A DNA stretch of 64,000 bases from an uncultured Clostridium sp. (GCA_905213875.1 CAJMJN010000004.1:3637-67636); one strand, 5' to 3'; shown: positions 27,956 through 37,770, numbered from the stretch's first letter. Notes: generated by a model from the letters alone, not told the origin. A program made the numbers and translations.

Positions 27956-28022
27956 TATTAAAATCATTCCCTTCTAAAGGTTTCAAATAATTTACTAATT
28001 TTTTATTATTATATCTACCTTA

Positions 28023-28592
28023 TTAATGTACCTTTAATCCTTTTATTATTGTATTTTCAAATTCTTTATATAATTTTATGATATTAAATTCCTCTTTATC
28101 TCTTACTTTATATACTAAACTTGAGCAAATTAATCCATATATTTCTGAAGCAATTGCTTGTGGGTTTCCAGCCTTTATCTCTCCTTTTTCTATCCCTTCT
28201 TTTACTATTTGTTCAATTTGATTTATGTATAGAAAAATTTGATTTTTACACATTTGATTTCTTGATTCATTTCCCCAAAATTGACTTAATAAAATTGTTA
28301 TAAGATCTTCATATTTATCTACAATTTTTATTTGTATTAAAACAATTGCTTTTAGCTTATCTATATAATTAGAAAATTTTGCAGTTTTTATATCAACACT
28401 ATTTTGTAATAATTTTATCCCTTCTTCAACAAGAAAATTAAATATTTCTTCTTTACTCGAAAAATGATAATATAAAGTTCCCTTAGCCACTCCTACTGTT
28501 GCAGTTATTTCTTCTATACTGGTAGCGTCATATCCTTTTTCTGCAAATAGTTTCATTGAAGTTTCAAATATTTTTCTTTTCGTTTTATTCAT
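28023..28592 (-). CDS. TetR-family transcriptional regulator
   Basis: The N-terminal HTH (KRKIFETSMKLFAEKGYDATSIEEITATVGVAKGTLYYHFSSKEEIF) is a textbook TetR DNA-binding domain. The C-terminal part is the ligand-binding, dimerising region. The length of 189 is normal. It lies 67 bases upstream of the acyl-CoA ligase gene, so it probably senses an acyl-CoA or fatty acid, as FadR-type TetR regulators do. The ligand is inferred from context only. Confidence 0.85.
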   Translation of the reverse strand: MNKTKRKIFETSMKLFAEKGYDATSIEEITATVGVAKGTLYYHFSSKEEIFNFLVEEGIKLLQNSVDIKTAKFSNYIDKLKAIVLIQIKIVDKYEDLITILLSQFWGNESRNQMCKNQIFLYINQIEQIVKEGIEKGEIKAGNPQAIASEIYGLICSSLVYKVRDKEEFNIIKLYKEFENTIIKGLKVH

Positions 28593-28738
28593 TTTTACCT
28601 CATTTCAATTTCATAGGATAAAGTTTTACTTGCTTAAACTTTTTAATTATTATTTTTTATCCATAATAATTCCTACTTATTATATATATTTTTATTCAAT
28701 AATGCAATAGTTTTATTTTTTTTTGAATCACTCGTACA

Positions 28739-28807
28739 AAAAATACCATTAAACATTTTTATTATTTTAGAAATTTACTTTCTACTTACATGTTTCAATG
28801 GTATTTT
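28739..28807 (-). terminator. Nested hairpin terminator of the coiled-coil gene
   Basis: On the minus strand AAAATACCATT and AAACAT pair with ATGTTT and AATGGTATTTTTT. An inner TAGAAA/TTTCTA hairpin sits in the loop. Confidence 0.6.
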
Positions 28808-28846
28808 TATTATAATTATAATTCCTTTATTTACATTATAAAAATT

Positions 28847-29434
28847 TTATTTTACTATATGTAATTTGTTTTCTACTTTATTATTGGGATTTACAAGTTG
28901 TTTTATATATTCTAAAGTTTCATTTTGTACTTCTAAGATTTTTCCAATATTTAATCTATTTATTCTAATGTCATCTTTCATGACTAATTGTTCATTTCTA
29001 ATTTCTATTTGTCCTTCTTTTAGAATTTTAATATCACTTTTCATTTGTTTCATATCTTTTTTCATTGTCTGTTGTTCTCTTTTTATATTCTTTATGTCTT
29101 TTTTCATTACTTGTTGTTCTTCTTTGATGTTCTTGATATCTTCTTTCATTACTTGTTGTTCTTCTTTTATGTTTTTGATATCTTCTTTCATTACTTGTTG
29201 TTCTTCTTTTATGTTTTTGATATCTTCTTTCATTACTTGTTGTTCTTCCTTTATGACTTTGATATCTTTTTCCATTACATCTTGTCTTTCTTTTATGTTC
29301 TTGATGTCTTTTTTTATTACATGTTGCTCTTCTTTTATATTCTTGATATCATCTTTCATCTCGTATTGAGCAGATTTAACATCTTTAACTTCGGAACTTA
29401 TTGTTTTAAGAATATTTATAATTTTTTCTTCCAA
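28847..29434 (-). CDS. Long coiled-coil protein built from 14-residue repeats
   Basis: A soluble 195-residue protein that is almost entirely coiled coil. About ten copies of a 14-residue unit (type IKEEQQVMKEDIKN, two heptads each) run from about residue 20 to 150. The DNA shows 42-bp tandem repeats, nearly identical in the middle (units at about 29102, 29144, 29186 and 29228). Flanking sequence is divergent. I do not recognise a function. Similar proteins occur widely as short homo-oligomeric rods. Recent unit expansion is likely, so length may vary between strains. Confidence 0.7.
   Translation of the reverse strand: MEEKIINILKTISSEVKDVKSAQYEMKDDIKNIKEEQHVIKKDIKNIKERQDVMEKDIKVIKEEQQVMKEDIKNIKEEQQVMKEDIKNIKEEQQVMKEDIKNIKEEQQVMKKDIKNIKREQQTMKKDMKQMKSDIKILKEGQIEIRNEQLVMKDDIRINRLNIGKILEVQNETLEYIKQLVNPNNKVENKLHIVK
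29102..29269 (-). repeat. 42-bp tandem repeat within the coiled-coil gene
   Basis: Four consecutive units of 42 bp, nearly identical, encode the 14-residue coiled-coil repeat. Degenerate units flank them. Confidence 0.8.
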
Positions 29435-29802
29435 TGTAAATTCCTCCTTTCTGCAGTAATTTTACTATTAAATTTTTATTAATTCAATAGTAAATTATTT
29501 CTAGGTTTACTAATAGATTTCAGTTTTTTACAATTTTTTTGAAATTTTTTTCGATTTAATTTTTGAATTCAATTTAAATAAAAAAATAAATTTTGAATAA
29601 AACTTTAGATAAATTAAAATATTTATATTAAAGAAATTATAATTATCAATTATCTTAACACATTTTTAAAATCACATCAACTATATTTGTTATAATTTTA
29701 CATTTCTTTTACATTTTATACTATAATCTTTACTTTTTATTTTAACTAATATAAAATAACAGAAGATTGGTTATACTAATAAAAAAACTTTGGAGGAAAC
29801 AA
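29435..29802. other. Intergenic region between divergent genes
   Basis: A very AT-rich 368-base gap. A candidate promoter for the protease gene is TATAAT near 29722-29727, with TTTACA about 19 bases upstream. I see no gene or strong structure. Confidence 0.4.
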
Positions 29803-32196
29803 ATGAAAAATAAAAATGAATTAAATTACAAAGATTTAAAAATGAACTGTAATCCTAATATTTTTAACTTTGATTCTACAGCTGAATTAGAAGCTATTCA
29901 AGATGGTATTGGTCAAGAAAGAGGAATTAAAGCTTTAGAATTTGGTTTACAAGTTGATTTAAAAGGTTATAATTTATATCTTGAAGGACCTAGTGGTGTT
30001 GGTAAAACTTCATATACTAGAAATTACTTAAATAAAATATCAGCTAAGAAAAAAATTCCTTCTGACTGGTGTTATGTTTATAATTTTCAGAATCCTAATG
30101 AGCCTATTGCAATTGAATTTCCTGCTGGAAAAGGTAAAGAATTCAAAGATGATATGGATGGATTTATTAAAGAAATCAAAAAAGATATTCAAAAAACATT
30201 TAATAATGATGATTTTGAAAAAGAAAAAGCTTTAATAAAACAAGAATTTGAAGCTAGACGTTCTGCTTTATTAGACAAATTGAATGAAAGTGCTTCGAAA
30301 TACGATTTTCAAGTAAAAACTGCACAAAATGGTATTTATATGATGCCTGTAGTTAATGGAAAAGTTATTGAAGAAGAAGATTTTGAAAAATTAGATGATG
30401 AATTAAAAAAGAGTTATGAAGAAAAATCTGCAGTTGTTCAAGAACAAATAATGACGGTAATTAATCAAATAAAAGAAATTGAACGTCAATCAGATAAAAG
30501 AATTTCAGAATGGCAATCAAATGTTGCCTTGCTTACAGTTAACGCACATATTAATTACTTAAAATCAAAATATAAAAGAATTAAAAAAGTTAATAATTTT
30601 TTCAATGATGTTAAACAAGATGTATTAAAAAATATACCTGTATTTTTAGATGATAATGAAAAAAATCAAAATACTCAACAACAGCCAATGAATCCGGCAA
30701 TGAAGAAGCCTGATCCTTGTTTGAATTATAGAGTTAATCTATTTATAGATAATTCTAATAAAGAAGGTGCACCAGTTATTATGGATTCTAACTATTCTTA
30801 TAATAACATCTTTGGTGCAATAGAATATGAAAATTATTACGGTTCTTTAAAGACTGACCACACAATGTTAAAACCTGGTCTTTTACAACAAGCAAATGGA
30901 GGATATATAATATTCCAAGCAAAAGATTTATTAGCTAATGGTGCTTGTTATGAAGCCCTAAAAAAAGCTTTAAGAGTTAAACAAATTGCTATTGAAAATG
31001 CAACAGATCAACGTTCTTCAATGGTATTAATTTCTTTAAAGCCTGAACCTATTCCACTTAATTTAAAAGTTATATTAATTGGAAATGCTCAAATATACCA
31101 AACTCTTTTAGCTATGGATTCTGATTTTAGAAAATTATTTAAAATAAAAGTTGAATTTGAAGAATCTGCTACATTAAACACAGCAAATGCTAATAAACTT
31201 GCTCAAATAATACATGGGTTCTGTGAGTATGAAGAATTACCACATTTAGACAAAGATGCAATGGCAAAATTAATTGAATATTCATCTAAATTAGCAGGAA
31301 GCCATAGTAAACTTTCTACAAGATTTGACGATTTAACTCAAATAGTTGGAGAAGCTGCAACTTGGGCAAAACTTTCTCGTTCAAAAACTGTTACTCCAAA
31401 ATTTATAGATAAAGCTTTGGCAGAGCGTGTTGAGAGAGTAAAAAAATATGATGAAAAATATTTAGAAATGATTAAACAAAATACACTTCTTATTGATACA
31501 ACTGGTTTTAAAGTTGGTCAGTTAAATGGTCTTACTGTCTTAACAATAGGTGATTATACATTTGGGAAACCTGCTAGAATTACAGTTAATACATATACTG
31601 GAAAAAATGGAGTAGTAAATATAGAAAGAGAAGTTGAAATATCTGGTCCTTCACATTCTAAGGGAGTTCTTATTTTAACTGGATATTTAGGGGAAATGTT
31701 TGCACAAGATATTCCATTATGCTTAACTGCTAGTATATGTTTTGAACAGTTATACAATGGTGTAGATGGTGATAGTGCTTCTAGCACTGAATTATATGGG
31801 CTACTTTCTAGTTTGTCTGGAATCCCAATTAACCAATCAATAGCTGTAACTGGTTCTGTAAATCAAAAAGGCCAAATACAACCTATTGGTGGTGTTAATG
31901 AAAAAATCGAAGGATTTTTCCAAGTTTGTCAGTCTCGTGGATTAGATGGAAGTCATGGAGTTATGATTCCAATACAAAATGTTGATAACTTACAATTATC
32001 TGATGAAATTGTAGAAGCTGTAAAAGATAAAAAATTCCACATTTATGCAGTTTCAACTATTGAAGAAGGAATTGAAGTTTTAACAGGTGTTCCAGCTGGC
32101 AAAAAAGATAAAGATGGAAATTTCCCTGCAGGAACTGTAAATTATTTAGTTGCAGAAAAATTGAAAAAATTTGCAAAAGCAACTGAAAGGAATTAA
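29803..32196 (+). CDS. LonB-like ATP-dependent protease
   Basis: A Lon-family AAA+ protease with a C-terminal S16 peptidase domain. The Walker A is GPSGVGKTSYT near residue 65. A long charged insertion follows (about residues 110-290), as in the AAA_32/LonB-like group, and the ATPase resumes after it. The peptidase has the catalytic Ser in DGDSASSTELY and the Lys in GGVNEKIEGFF. The ATG at 29803 has GGAGGAAAC upstream. No membrane segments are visible, unlike archaeal LonB. The substrates are unknown. Confidence 0.85.
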   Translation: MKNKNELNYKDLKMNCNPNIFNFDSTAELEAIQDGIGQERGIKALEFGLQVDLKGYNLYLEGPSGVGKTSYTRNYLNKISAKKKIPSDWCYVYNFQNPNEPIAIEFPAGKGKEFKDDMDGFIKEIKKDIQKTFNNDDFEKEKALIKQEFEARRSALLDKLNESASKYDFQVKTAQNGIYMMPVVNGKVIEEEDFEKLDDELKKSYEEKSAVVQEQIMTVINQIKEIERQSDKRISEWQSNVALLTVNAHINYLKSKYKRIKKVNNFFNDVKQDVLKNIPVFLDDNEKNQNTQQQPMNPAMKKPDPCLNYRVNLFIDNSNKEGAPVIMDSNYSYNNIFGAIEYENYYGSLKTDHTMLKPGLLQQANGGYIIFQAKDLLANGACYEALKKALRVKQIAIENATDQRSSMVLISLKPEPIPLNLKVILIGNAQIYQTLLAMDSDFRKLFKIKVEFEESATLNTANANKLAQIIHGFCEYEELPHLDKDAMAKLIEYSSKLAGSHSKLSTRFDDLTQIVGEAATWAKLSRSKTVTPKFIDKALAERVERVKKYDEKYLEMIKQNTLLIDTTGFKVGQLNGLTVLTIGDYTFGKPARITVNTYTGKNGVVNIEREVEISGPSHSKGVLILTGYLGEMFAQDIPLCLTASICFEQLYNGVDGDSASSTELYGLLSSLSGIPINQSIAVTGSVNQKGQIQPIGGVNEKIEGFFQVCQSRGLDGSHGVMIPIQNVDNLQLSDEIVEAVKDKKFHIYAVSTIEEGIEVLTGVPAGKKDKDGNFPAGTVNYLVAEKLKKFAKATERN

Positions 32197-32213
32197 AAAA
32201 TATATAATTAACT

Positions 32214-32396
32214 AAAAAGACTTTAGGTAAACTTTGAATGAAGTTACGAATGCGACTGGAGAAATTTTAGAAATTCTTACGTAGTTTTATGGAAAGAGTT
32301 CATTTTTAATGGAAGGGTGCCATAAAATAAGTTAGAATTTCGTAAATTTCGTAATGAGCCGAGAAACGTAATGAAAAGTTTACCTAAAGTCTTTTT
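32214..32396. repeat. Large foldback (imperfect palindrome) element
   Basis: A perfect 22-bp inverted repeat (32214-32235 with 32375-32396) encloses further imperfect pairing: GAAATTTTAGAAATTCT... TTTTATGG on the left against its near-complement on the right, so about 180 bases can fold into one long hairpin. The right arm ends in a T-run. It could terminate the protease transcript or be a miniature mobile element. Confidence 0.65.
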
Positions 32397-32456
32397 TATA
32401 TTAATAAATTGGTAGCTTTTATAATCCCTGTGTCATAGTATATACCAATTTTTCAA

Positions 32457-32843
32457 TTAAAAAATGTTTTTCAAATTAAATGCATATTTTTCTTCTATAT
32501 GTTTAACCAAAAATGCTAACTCATTTATTTCTCTTATAGTTTCATCATGTTCCTCTGTTTCAATATAACTTTTTAGCAAGACCAAATTTGTATCTATTTT
32601 TTCAAGTTCATTATGTTCAATAAAATATGCTAATTTATCTTGCTTGTTTTTCCATATTTTTTCTGTTTCTTCTAGCTTTTCTTTTACTTTAACATCATCT
32701 TCTTTTGCTTCTACTGCTTGTTTTATTTGTTGTAACGAATCTAATATTTCTTCTCCAGATTTCTTAGTATAATCTCTACTAAAAAAGTTCCCAATTGCTA
32801 TTAATGCAATAATTATTAAGCAAATAACAAACTCTTTTCTCAT
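32457..32843 (-). CDS. DUF4363 family protein
   Basis: A single N-terminal membrane segment (residues 5-20) is followed by an extracytoplasmic helical domain ending HIEEKYAFNLKNIF, the DUF4363 pattern. The length of 128 fits. It lies 75 bases downstream of the YetF-like gene, a pairing common in Clostridia, and may act with it in the membrane. The ATG at 32843 is chosen for AAAGGAAAA upstream. Confidence 0.72.
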   Translation of the reverse strand: MRKEFVICLIIIALIAIGNFFSRDYTKKSGEEILDSLQQIKQAVEAKEDDVKVKEKLEETEKIWKNKQDKLAYFIEHNELEKIDTNLVLLKSYIETEEHDETIREINELAFLVKHIEEKYAFNLKNIF

Positions 32844-32918
32844 TATAATTATTTTCCTTTCTCCTTCTACTTCTTTCATAACTTTAAGAAACTAAAATTT
32901 TATTTATCTTTTAAGAAA

Positions 32919-33596
32919 TTAGTCACCTTTTTCACTTTTCTGACAAAATATTTGATTTTTTCCGTCAATTGTAATTATTAATGCTTCTTCTGGTTTTATT
33001 TTAAATTTTTCAGCTTGTTTTTTTAACCAATTATAATCTTTTCCTATTTGTTGCAAATTCTTTTCCATTACTTTTCCATCTATAACTAAATCATATGGTA
33101 TTCCTTCATATTCTGGAGTAATATTAAAATCTTCTGGTATTGTATTTCTTTTTTCTGGTTTTTGGATTACTGTTACTTGACCACTTGTCTCTAGGATTGC
33201 ATATTCAACATCTCCAAAATTGAATACATTATCTGTTCTTAATCTTTCTTCTAATTCATTTATTGTAAATCTTTCCTTTTTCAAAATTTTTTCATTGATT
33301 TTGCCTCTATATATTAATATGCTTGGCTTTCCACAAATAATTTCTCTTGCTCTCATACTTTTTAAATTTATTACAGATATTATTAAATGCATTGTAAGTA
33401 AACCTAGTATTGGAATAATTCCATTAAAAATAGGTATTCCTATATCAGTCATCGGTATTGATGCTAAGTCTGCTATCATTATTGATATTGCCAATTCAAA
33501 TGGTTGTAATTGACCTATTTCTCTTTTTCCCATTAATCTCATTACCAGTAAAACTAGAATATATAATATAATTGATCTTACAAATGTAATTATCAT
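32919..33596 (-). CDS. YetF-like DUF421 membrane protein
   Basis: Three N-terminal hydrophobic segments and the signature RLMGKREIGQLQPFELAISIMIADLASIPM are diagnostic of DUF421/YetF. The C-terminal soluble part holds the DUF421 beta-rich domain (FNFGDVEYAILETSGQ). YetF proteins affect spore and cell-surface functions in Bacillus, but the biochemical role is unclear. The ATG at 33596 follows AGGTG; the GTG at 33605 overlaps that site. Confidence 0.82.
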   Translation of the reverse strand: MIITFVRSIILYILVLLVMRLMGKREIGQLQPFELAISIMIADLASIPMTDIGIPIFNGIIPILGLLTMHLIISVINLKSMRAREIICGKPSILIYRGKINEKILKKERFTINELEERLRTDNVFNFGDVEYAILETSGQVTVIQKPEKRNTIPEDFNITPEYEGIPYDLVIDGKVMEKNLQQIGKDYNWLKKQAEKFKIKPEEALIITIDGKNQIFCQKSEKGD

Positions 33597-33754
33597 CAAT
33601 AACACCTACTTTAAACTTACTTTTTGTTTTAGCATTTGCAAAATTTATATAATTTATTCAAAATTTACTGTATACTTTTTTTATTTTTGTAAATAATAAT
33701 TTTATAACCTTAAAATTTTCTGCATAAATTTTTTAACTAAGGAGGTTGAATAAT

Positions 33755-34132
33755 ATGTCAGAAGTACAAGAGAATCATACATCTCAAAGTGAAACTTCTA
33801 CTGTATGGCAAGTGGTTGGTAGGTTAGTTACCGCTGCTGTAGTGTTAGCTATTACTGCATTTTTCACACCTGGTTTTACTATAAATAACATTTGGACTTT
33901 AGCTATTGCAGCAATTGTTCTTACAATAGTAGACTATCTTGTAATAAAATTTACTGGATTACATGCTAGTCCTTTTGGTAAGGGGTTTGTTGGCTTTGCA
34001 TTAGCTGCAATTGTTTTATATGTAACTCAATTCTTTGTTGCAGGATATTCTATTTCATGGATGGCTGCAATTATAGGTGCTTTAATTTATGGTGTAGTTG
34101 ATTACTTTATACCTGGAAATCAACAAATGTAG
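33755..34132 (+). CDS. Small four-segment membrane protein (phage-holin-4/YvlD-like)
   Basis: After a polar start of about 18 residues there are four hydrophobic segments with a short loop SPFGKG in the middle and the end DYFIPGNQQM. The arrangement resembles the YvlD/holin-4 superfamily, which are mostly housekeeping membrane proteins and not phage lysis proteins. AGGAGG lies before the ATG at 33755. A hairpin terminator follows. The family call is moderate. Confidence 0.5.
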   Translation: MSEVQENHTSQSETSTVWQVVGRLVTAAVVLAITAFFTPGFTINNIWTLAIAAIVLTIVDYLVIKFTGLHASPFGKGFVGFALAAIVLYVTQFFVAGYSISWMAAIIGALIYGVVDYFIPGNQQM

Positions 34133-34144
34133 TAATATCAATTT

Positions 34145-34199
34145 AAAAGGACAATCTATTTTATTCATATTAATTGAATAAGATAAATTGTCCTTTTTT
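34145..34199 (+). terminator. Terminator after the YvlD-like gene
   Basis: AAAAGGACAAT pairs with ATTGTCCTTTTTTT, with an inner TTATTCA/TGAATAA helix. Confidence 0.7.
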
Positions 34200-34276
34200 T
34201 AATTATTATAAATTTTATTTTTACTAACGATGTTATTTATTAACCTATACAAAACTTATATCTAATTACCAAAATT

Positions 34277-34942
34277 TTAATATTTTTCTACTATTTCATT
34301 TTTATTTTTATAAATATGATTTTCTGGGATAACCCCTCTAACACATGATAATGGGTATATATTAGTATTTCTGCATACAACTGTTCCTGGATTTAATACA
34401 CTATTACATCCAACTTCTACATTATCTCCAAGCATTGCTCCAAATTTTTTCAAGCCTGTTTCTATTTGTTCTCTTTCATATTTTACAACTACTAATTTTT
34501 TATCTGATTTAACATTAGATGTTATAGAACCAGCTCCCATATGTGCTTTAAATCCTAATATTGAGTCACCTACATAATTATAATGTGGTACTTGCACTTT
34601 ATTAAATAAAATAACGTTTTTTAATTCTGTTGAATTACCAACTACAGCACCATTTCCTACAATTGCTTTTCCTCTAATAAAAGCACAATGTCTTACTTCA
34701 GCATTTTCTCCAATTATTGCTGGTCCATTTATATATGCTGTTGGAGCAACTTTAGCTGATTTAGCTATCCATATATTTTCTCCTCTTTTTTCATATATAT
34801 TAGAATCTAATTTATTTCCTAATTCAATTATAAATTCTTCTATTTTAGGTAATGCTTCCCAAGGATATGTAACACTTTCTAACAATTCTTTTGCAATTGT
34901 TTCATCTAGATTATAAAGATTTTTAATTTTACATTTTTCCAT
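34277..34942 (-). CDS. Left-handed beta-helix (hexapeptide repeat) protein, sugar-nucleotide associated
   Basis: Repeated hexapeptide-like turns (IWIAKSAKVAPTAYINGPAIIGENAEVRHCAFIRG and onward) form a left-handed beta-helix of the kind at the C-terminus of GlmU-like enzymes. A short alpha-helical N-terminus precedes it. It lies 53 bases downstream of a UDP-sugar pyrophosphorylase gene in the same direction, so the pair may act as a split transferase/acetyltransferase. The residues do not let me choose a substrate. Confidence 0.68.
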   Translation of the reverse strand: MEKCKIKNLYNLDETIAKELLESVTYPWEALPKIEEFIIELGNKLDSNIYEKRGENIWIAKSAKVAPTAYINGPAIIGENAEVRHCAFIRGKAIVGNGAVVGNSTELKNVILFNKVQVPHYNYVGDSILGFKAHMGAGSITSNVKSDKKLVVVKYEREQIETGLKKFGAMLGDNVEVGCNSVLNPGTVVCRNTNIYPLSCVRGVIPENHIYKNKNEIVEKY

Positions 34943-34995
34943 TTTTATCATTTCCTCTCTTAATTATTAAATTCGTAACTTAGCCCAAATTATAA

Positions 34996-36243
34996 TTATT
35001 TTCTGTTTTGCCAATATTTTTCATACAACTCTTTAGCAGTTTTAGGGCTATCTACACCTTCTCTATTTTTTACAGGTGCAAAATCATCTTCCCTTTTTCC
35101 TCTTAAAATTGCTATATCATCAAAAAATTCAAAAGCATCAAAAATAAATGATTCAAATTTATATGAATTTGGCTCAGTTGGTATTACTTCTTTTCCATTT
35201 TCGTCTATATATGAATTCTTCTTAAATGCTGTATGATAAATAAGTGGTTCTTTACTTATTTTTTCTATTGCATCAATTGTATATAAATTACACATTATAT
35301 GTGATTCTCCAAATTTTAATTCTCCATCACTATCAACTTCTTCTGCCATTTTTTCTGGAAGTTCTGTGTATTCTATAACTTTAGGGTGATTATTCATTTT
35401 ACAAAATACCCCCACTCTTTCTTGTGGGTTTGCCTTTGCAACAGATTTAGATGCTATTTGAACACCTTTTTTAACTGCCATTCCAAGTAATGTAACATCA
35501 ATCATTTTTAACAAAGCATTATCCACACTACCAATAAATACCCATTTTATTCCTTTTTCTTTCATATCTGCTAAACATCCACTTGCTCTTAAAGATGAAT
35601 ATGTGCCACCATTACCATCTGATGCTTCTTTTATTTTATATTCTTTGTTTATTAAAAATTTTCCTTCTGTATCTACTAGTGGTAATTCACTTTGTTTAAA
35701 TATTGTTACTTTATTTTTGTCATATCCGAAGTAATTATTTTTTTCTAAGAACTCTACTGTATCAGCATTATTTTCTTTGCTTGTCATTATGTACCAATTA
35801 ATAACTACACCATACTTTTTATTTGCTTCTTGTAAATTGTCTGCCAATATTTCAAATAAATATTTTCCTTTTCCATATACATCTAGTTTAAAAGTTCCTT
35901 TTGGGCCTGTATGTCCTAATCTTGTACCTTGACCTCCAGCCATTGTTACAACAGCATATTGATTGTTTTTGACAATTTCTTCTCCTAATTTATCAAATTC
36001 TTCTCTTTGATCTTTTGTAAGTTTAGCTTTATCTAAATAAGGTACTGGCTCTATTTTACCTTCTTTAAATTTTATTTCTTTTTTAGTATTTTGATATAAT
36101 TCCATCATTTGATGAAAATCTATTTTATTTATTTGTTCTATTAATTCTTGTTTTTTTGTTTCATCTAATTTTTCTAATATATTTACTATATGATTTTGAC
36201 CATATTCTTTTAATTTGTCTATAGCTTCTTTTTCTCTATCCAT
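34996..36243 (-). CDS. UDP-sugar pyrophosphorylase (UDPGP/UAP family)
   Basis: A nucleotidyltransferase of the eukaryote-type UDPGP fold that makes UDP-N-acetylhexosamine or UDP-glucose from UTP and sugar-1-phosphate. VTMAGGQGTRLGHTGPKGTFKLDV is the nucleotide loop. Later WVFIGSVDNALLKMIDVTLLG and FCKMNNHPKVIEYTELP match the family. The length of 415 fits. The ATG at 36243 is used because GAAGGG abuts the earlier ATG. With its beta-helix neighbour it may feed the wall or spore-surface sugar pool. Confidence 0.8.
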   Translation of the reverse strand: MDREKEAIDKLKEYGQNHIVNILEKLDETKKQELIEQINKIDFHQMMELYQNTKKEIKFKEGKIEPVPYLDKAKLTKDQREEFDKLGEEIVKNNQYAVVTMAGGQGTRLGHTGPKGTFKLDVYGKGKYLFEILADNLQEANKKYGVVINWYIMTSKENNADTVEFLEKNNYFGYDKNKVTIFKQSELPLVDTEGKFLINKEYKIKEASDGNGGTYSSLRASGCLADMKEKGIKWVFIGSVDNALLKMIDVTLLGMAVKKGVQIASKSVAKANPQERVGVFCKMNNHPKVIEYTELPEKMAEEVDSDGELKFGESHIMCNLYTIDAIEKISKEPLIYHTAFKKNSYIDENGKEVIPTEPNSYKFESFIFDAFEFFDDIAILRGKREDDFAPVKNREGVDSPKTAKELYEKYWQNRK

Positions 36244-36397
36244 TGTTTTCATCCCTTCATAATCTTATATTACATTATATGTTCTATAACTAACGTTGCT
36301 ATTGTATCACATGTACTTTATTTTCGCAAGTTTTGGTAAATTTTAAAATTTCATTTCGATTGTTATTTTTTCAAATTAATTTTTGTTACTAAAACTT

Positions 36398-36429
36398 GTC
36401 ATATTTCTAATAAAAATTAAATATACATT
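36398..36429 (+). promoter_or_regulatory. Candidate SigE promoter of spoIVA
   Basis: GTCATATT and TATACATT, about 15-16 bases apart, resemble the mother-cell SigE elements (GTCATATT and CATACAMT types). This is the expected control of spoIVA but the spacing is slightly long. Confidence 0.4.
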
Positions 36430-36483
36430 AACTAAAGTATTAACGTAGTACAAACATCTACAAAATTCAAAGGAGGGTATATG

Positions 36484-37770
36484 ATGGATAATACAATATT
36501 GTATCAAGACATCGCAAAAAGAACTGATGGTGATATTTATGTAGGAGTTGTTGGTCCTGTAAGAACCGGTAAATCTACTTTTATAAAAAGATTTATGGAC
36601 TTATTGGTTATTCCTAATATAGATAATGAATATAAAAAAGAAAGAGCAAAAGATGAATTACCACAAAGTGCTGGTGGTAGGACTATAATGACAACTGAGC
36701 CAAAATTTATTCCAAATGAAGCTGTTGAAATAAGTTTAGCAAATAACTTAAAATTCAAGACACGTTTAGTTGATTGTGTAGGTTATTTAGTTGATAATGC
36801 AATTGGATATTTAGAAGATGATATGCCAAGAATGGTAAAAACTCCTTGGTCTGAAGAAGAAATTCCTTTTGAAAAAGCAGCTGAAATAGGAACTAAGAAA
36901 GTTATAGAAGAACACTCTACTATTGGAATTTTAGTTACAACAGATGGCTCTGTAACAGGCATTCCAAGAGAAGATTATATAAAGCCAGAAGAACGAGTAG
37001 TTGCTGAATTAAAAAGCTTAAATAAGCCTTTTGTGATATTATTAAATTCTACTGACCCTAATTCTGATTATACTAAAGAATTATCTAAAACATTAGCAGA
37101 AAAATATGATACAACAGTTATTCCTATAAATTGTGAATACCTTGATATTAATGATATAAACAATATTTTTTCAAAAATATTATATGAGTTTCCTGCTGAC
37201 CAAATTAGAATAAAATTTCCTAGATGGGTTGATGGACTTGATTTTTCACACCCATTAAAAGCTGAATTATTTAAAGAAATCAAAGAAGCTTTTGAAAATG
37301 TAAATGTTTTAAAAGATATTTCCTCTTGTACTTCAAAAATTAGTTCCACTGAAATAATTTCTAATACTGTAATTACAGATATTCAACTTGGAACTGGAAA
37401 TGTAAATGTTCAAATAACTTTAAAAGAAGAATTATTTTATAAAGTTCTTTCTGAAATTACTGGTGTTGATGTAGCTAATGAAGGTGATTTATTTAAAATA
37501 ATTTCAGAACTATCTATTACAAAGAAAAAATATGACAAAATATCTTATGCCTTAGATGAAGTTGAACGTAAAGGTTATGGAATTGTTACACCTTCTATCG
37601 ATGAACTTGTTTTAGAAGAACCTGAAATGGTAAAACAAGGTTCACGTTTTGGAGTAAGATTAAAAGCAACTGCACCTTCTATACATATAATAAGACCTAA
37701 ACAGATACTTTTTTTATCCACCTCGCTCATTTCCAAGCCGAGGTGGAAATTTATTTTTAGCTTAACATGA
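36484..37770 (+). pseudogene. spoIVA: Stage IV sporulation protein A, interrupted after about codon 404
   Basis: SpoIVA is the ATPase that polymerises around the forespore as the coat basement layer. The N-terminus (QDIAKRTDGDIYVGVVGPVRTGKSTFIKRF, Walker A at about residues 24-31) and the middle match full-length family members of about 492 residues. Homology runs through RFGVRLKATAPSIHIIR, then changes at about base 37695 to PKQILFLSTS and 20 more unrelated residues before a stop. The conserved end of SpoIVA, needed for anchoring, is missing. The next sequence carries two serine recombinases, so this is probably a gene split by an element and perhaps restored by excision. Start: ATG 36484 with AAAGGAGGG upstream. 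Confidence 0.85.

Noticed and set aside
28850..29350. Regular direct repeats that look like a CRISPR array
   Set aside because: The period is 42 bp without unique spacers and keeps a reading frame coding for a 14-residue coiled-coil repeat.
28866..29482. Plus-strand hydrophobic frames with repeats
   Set aside because: They are the reverse of the coiled-coil gene, so their repeats are inherited from it.
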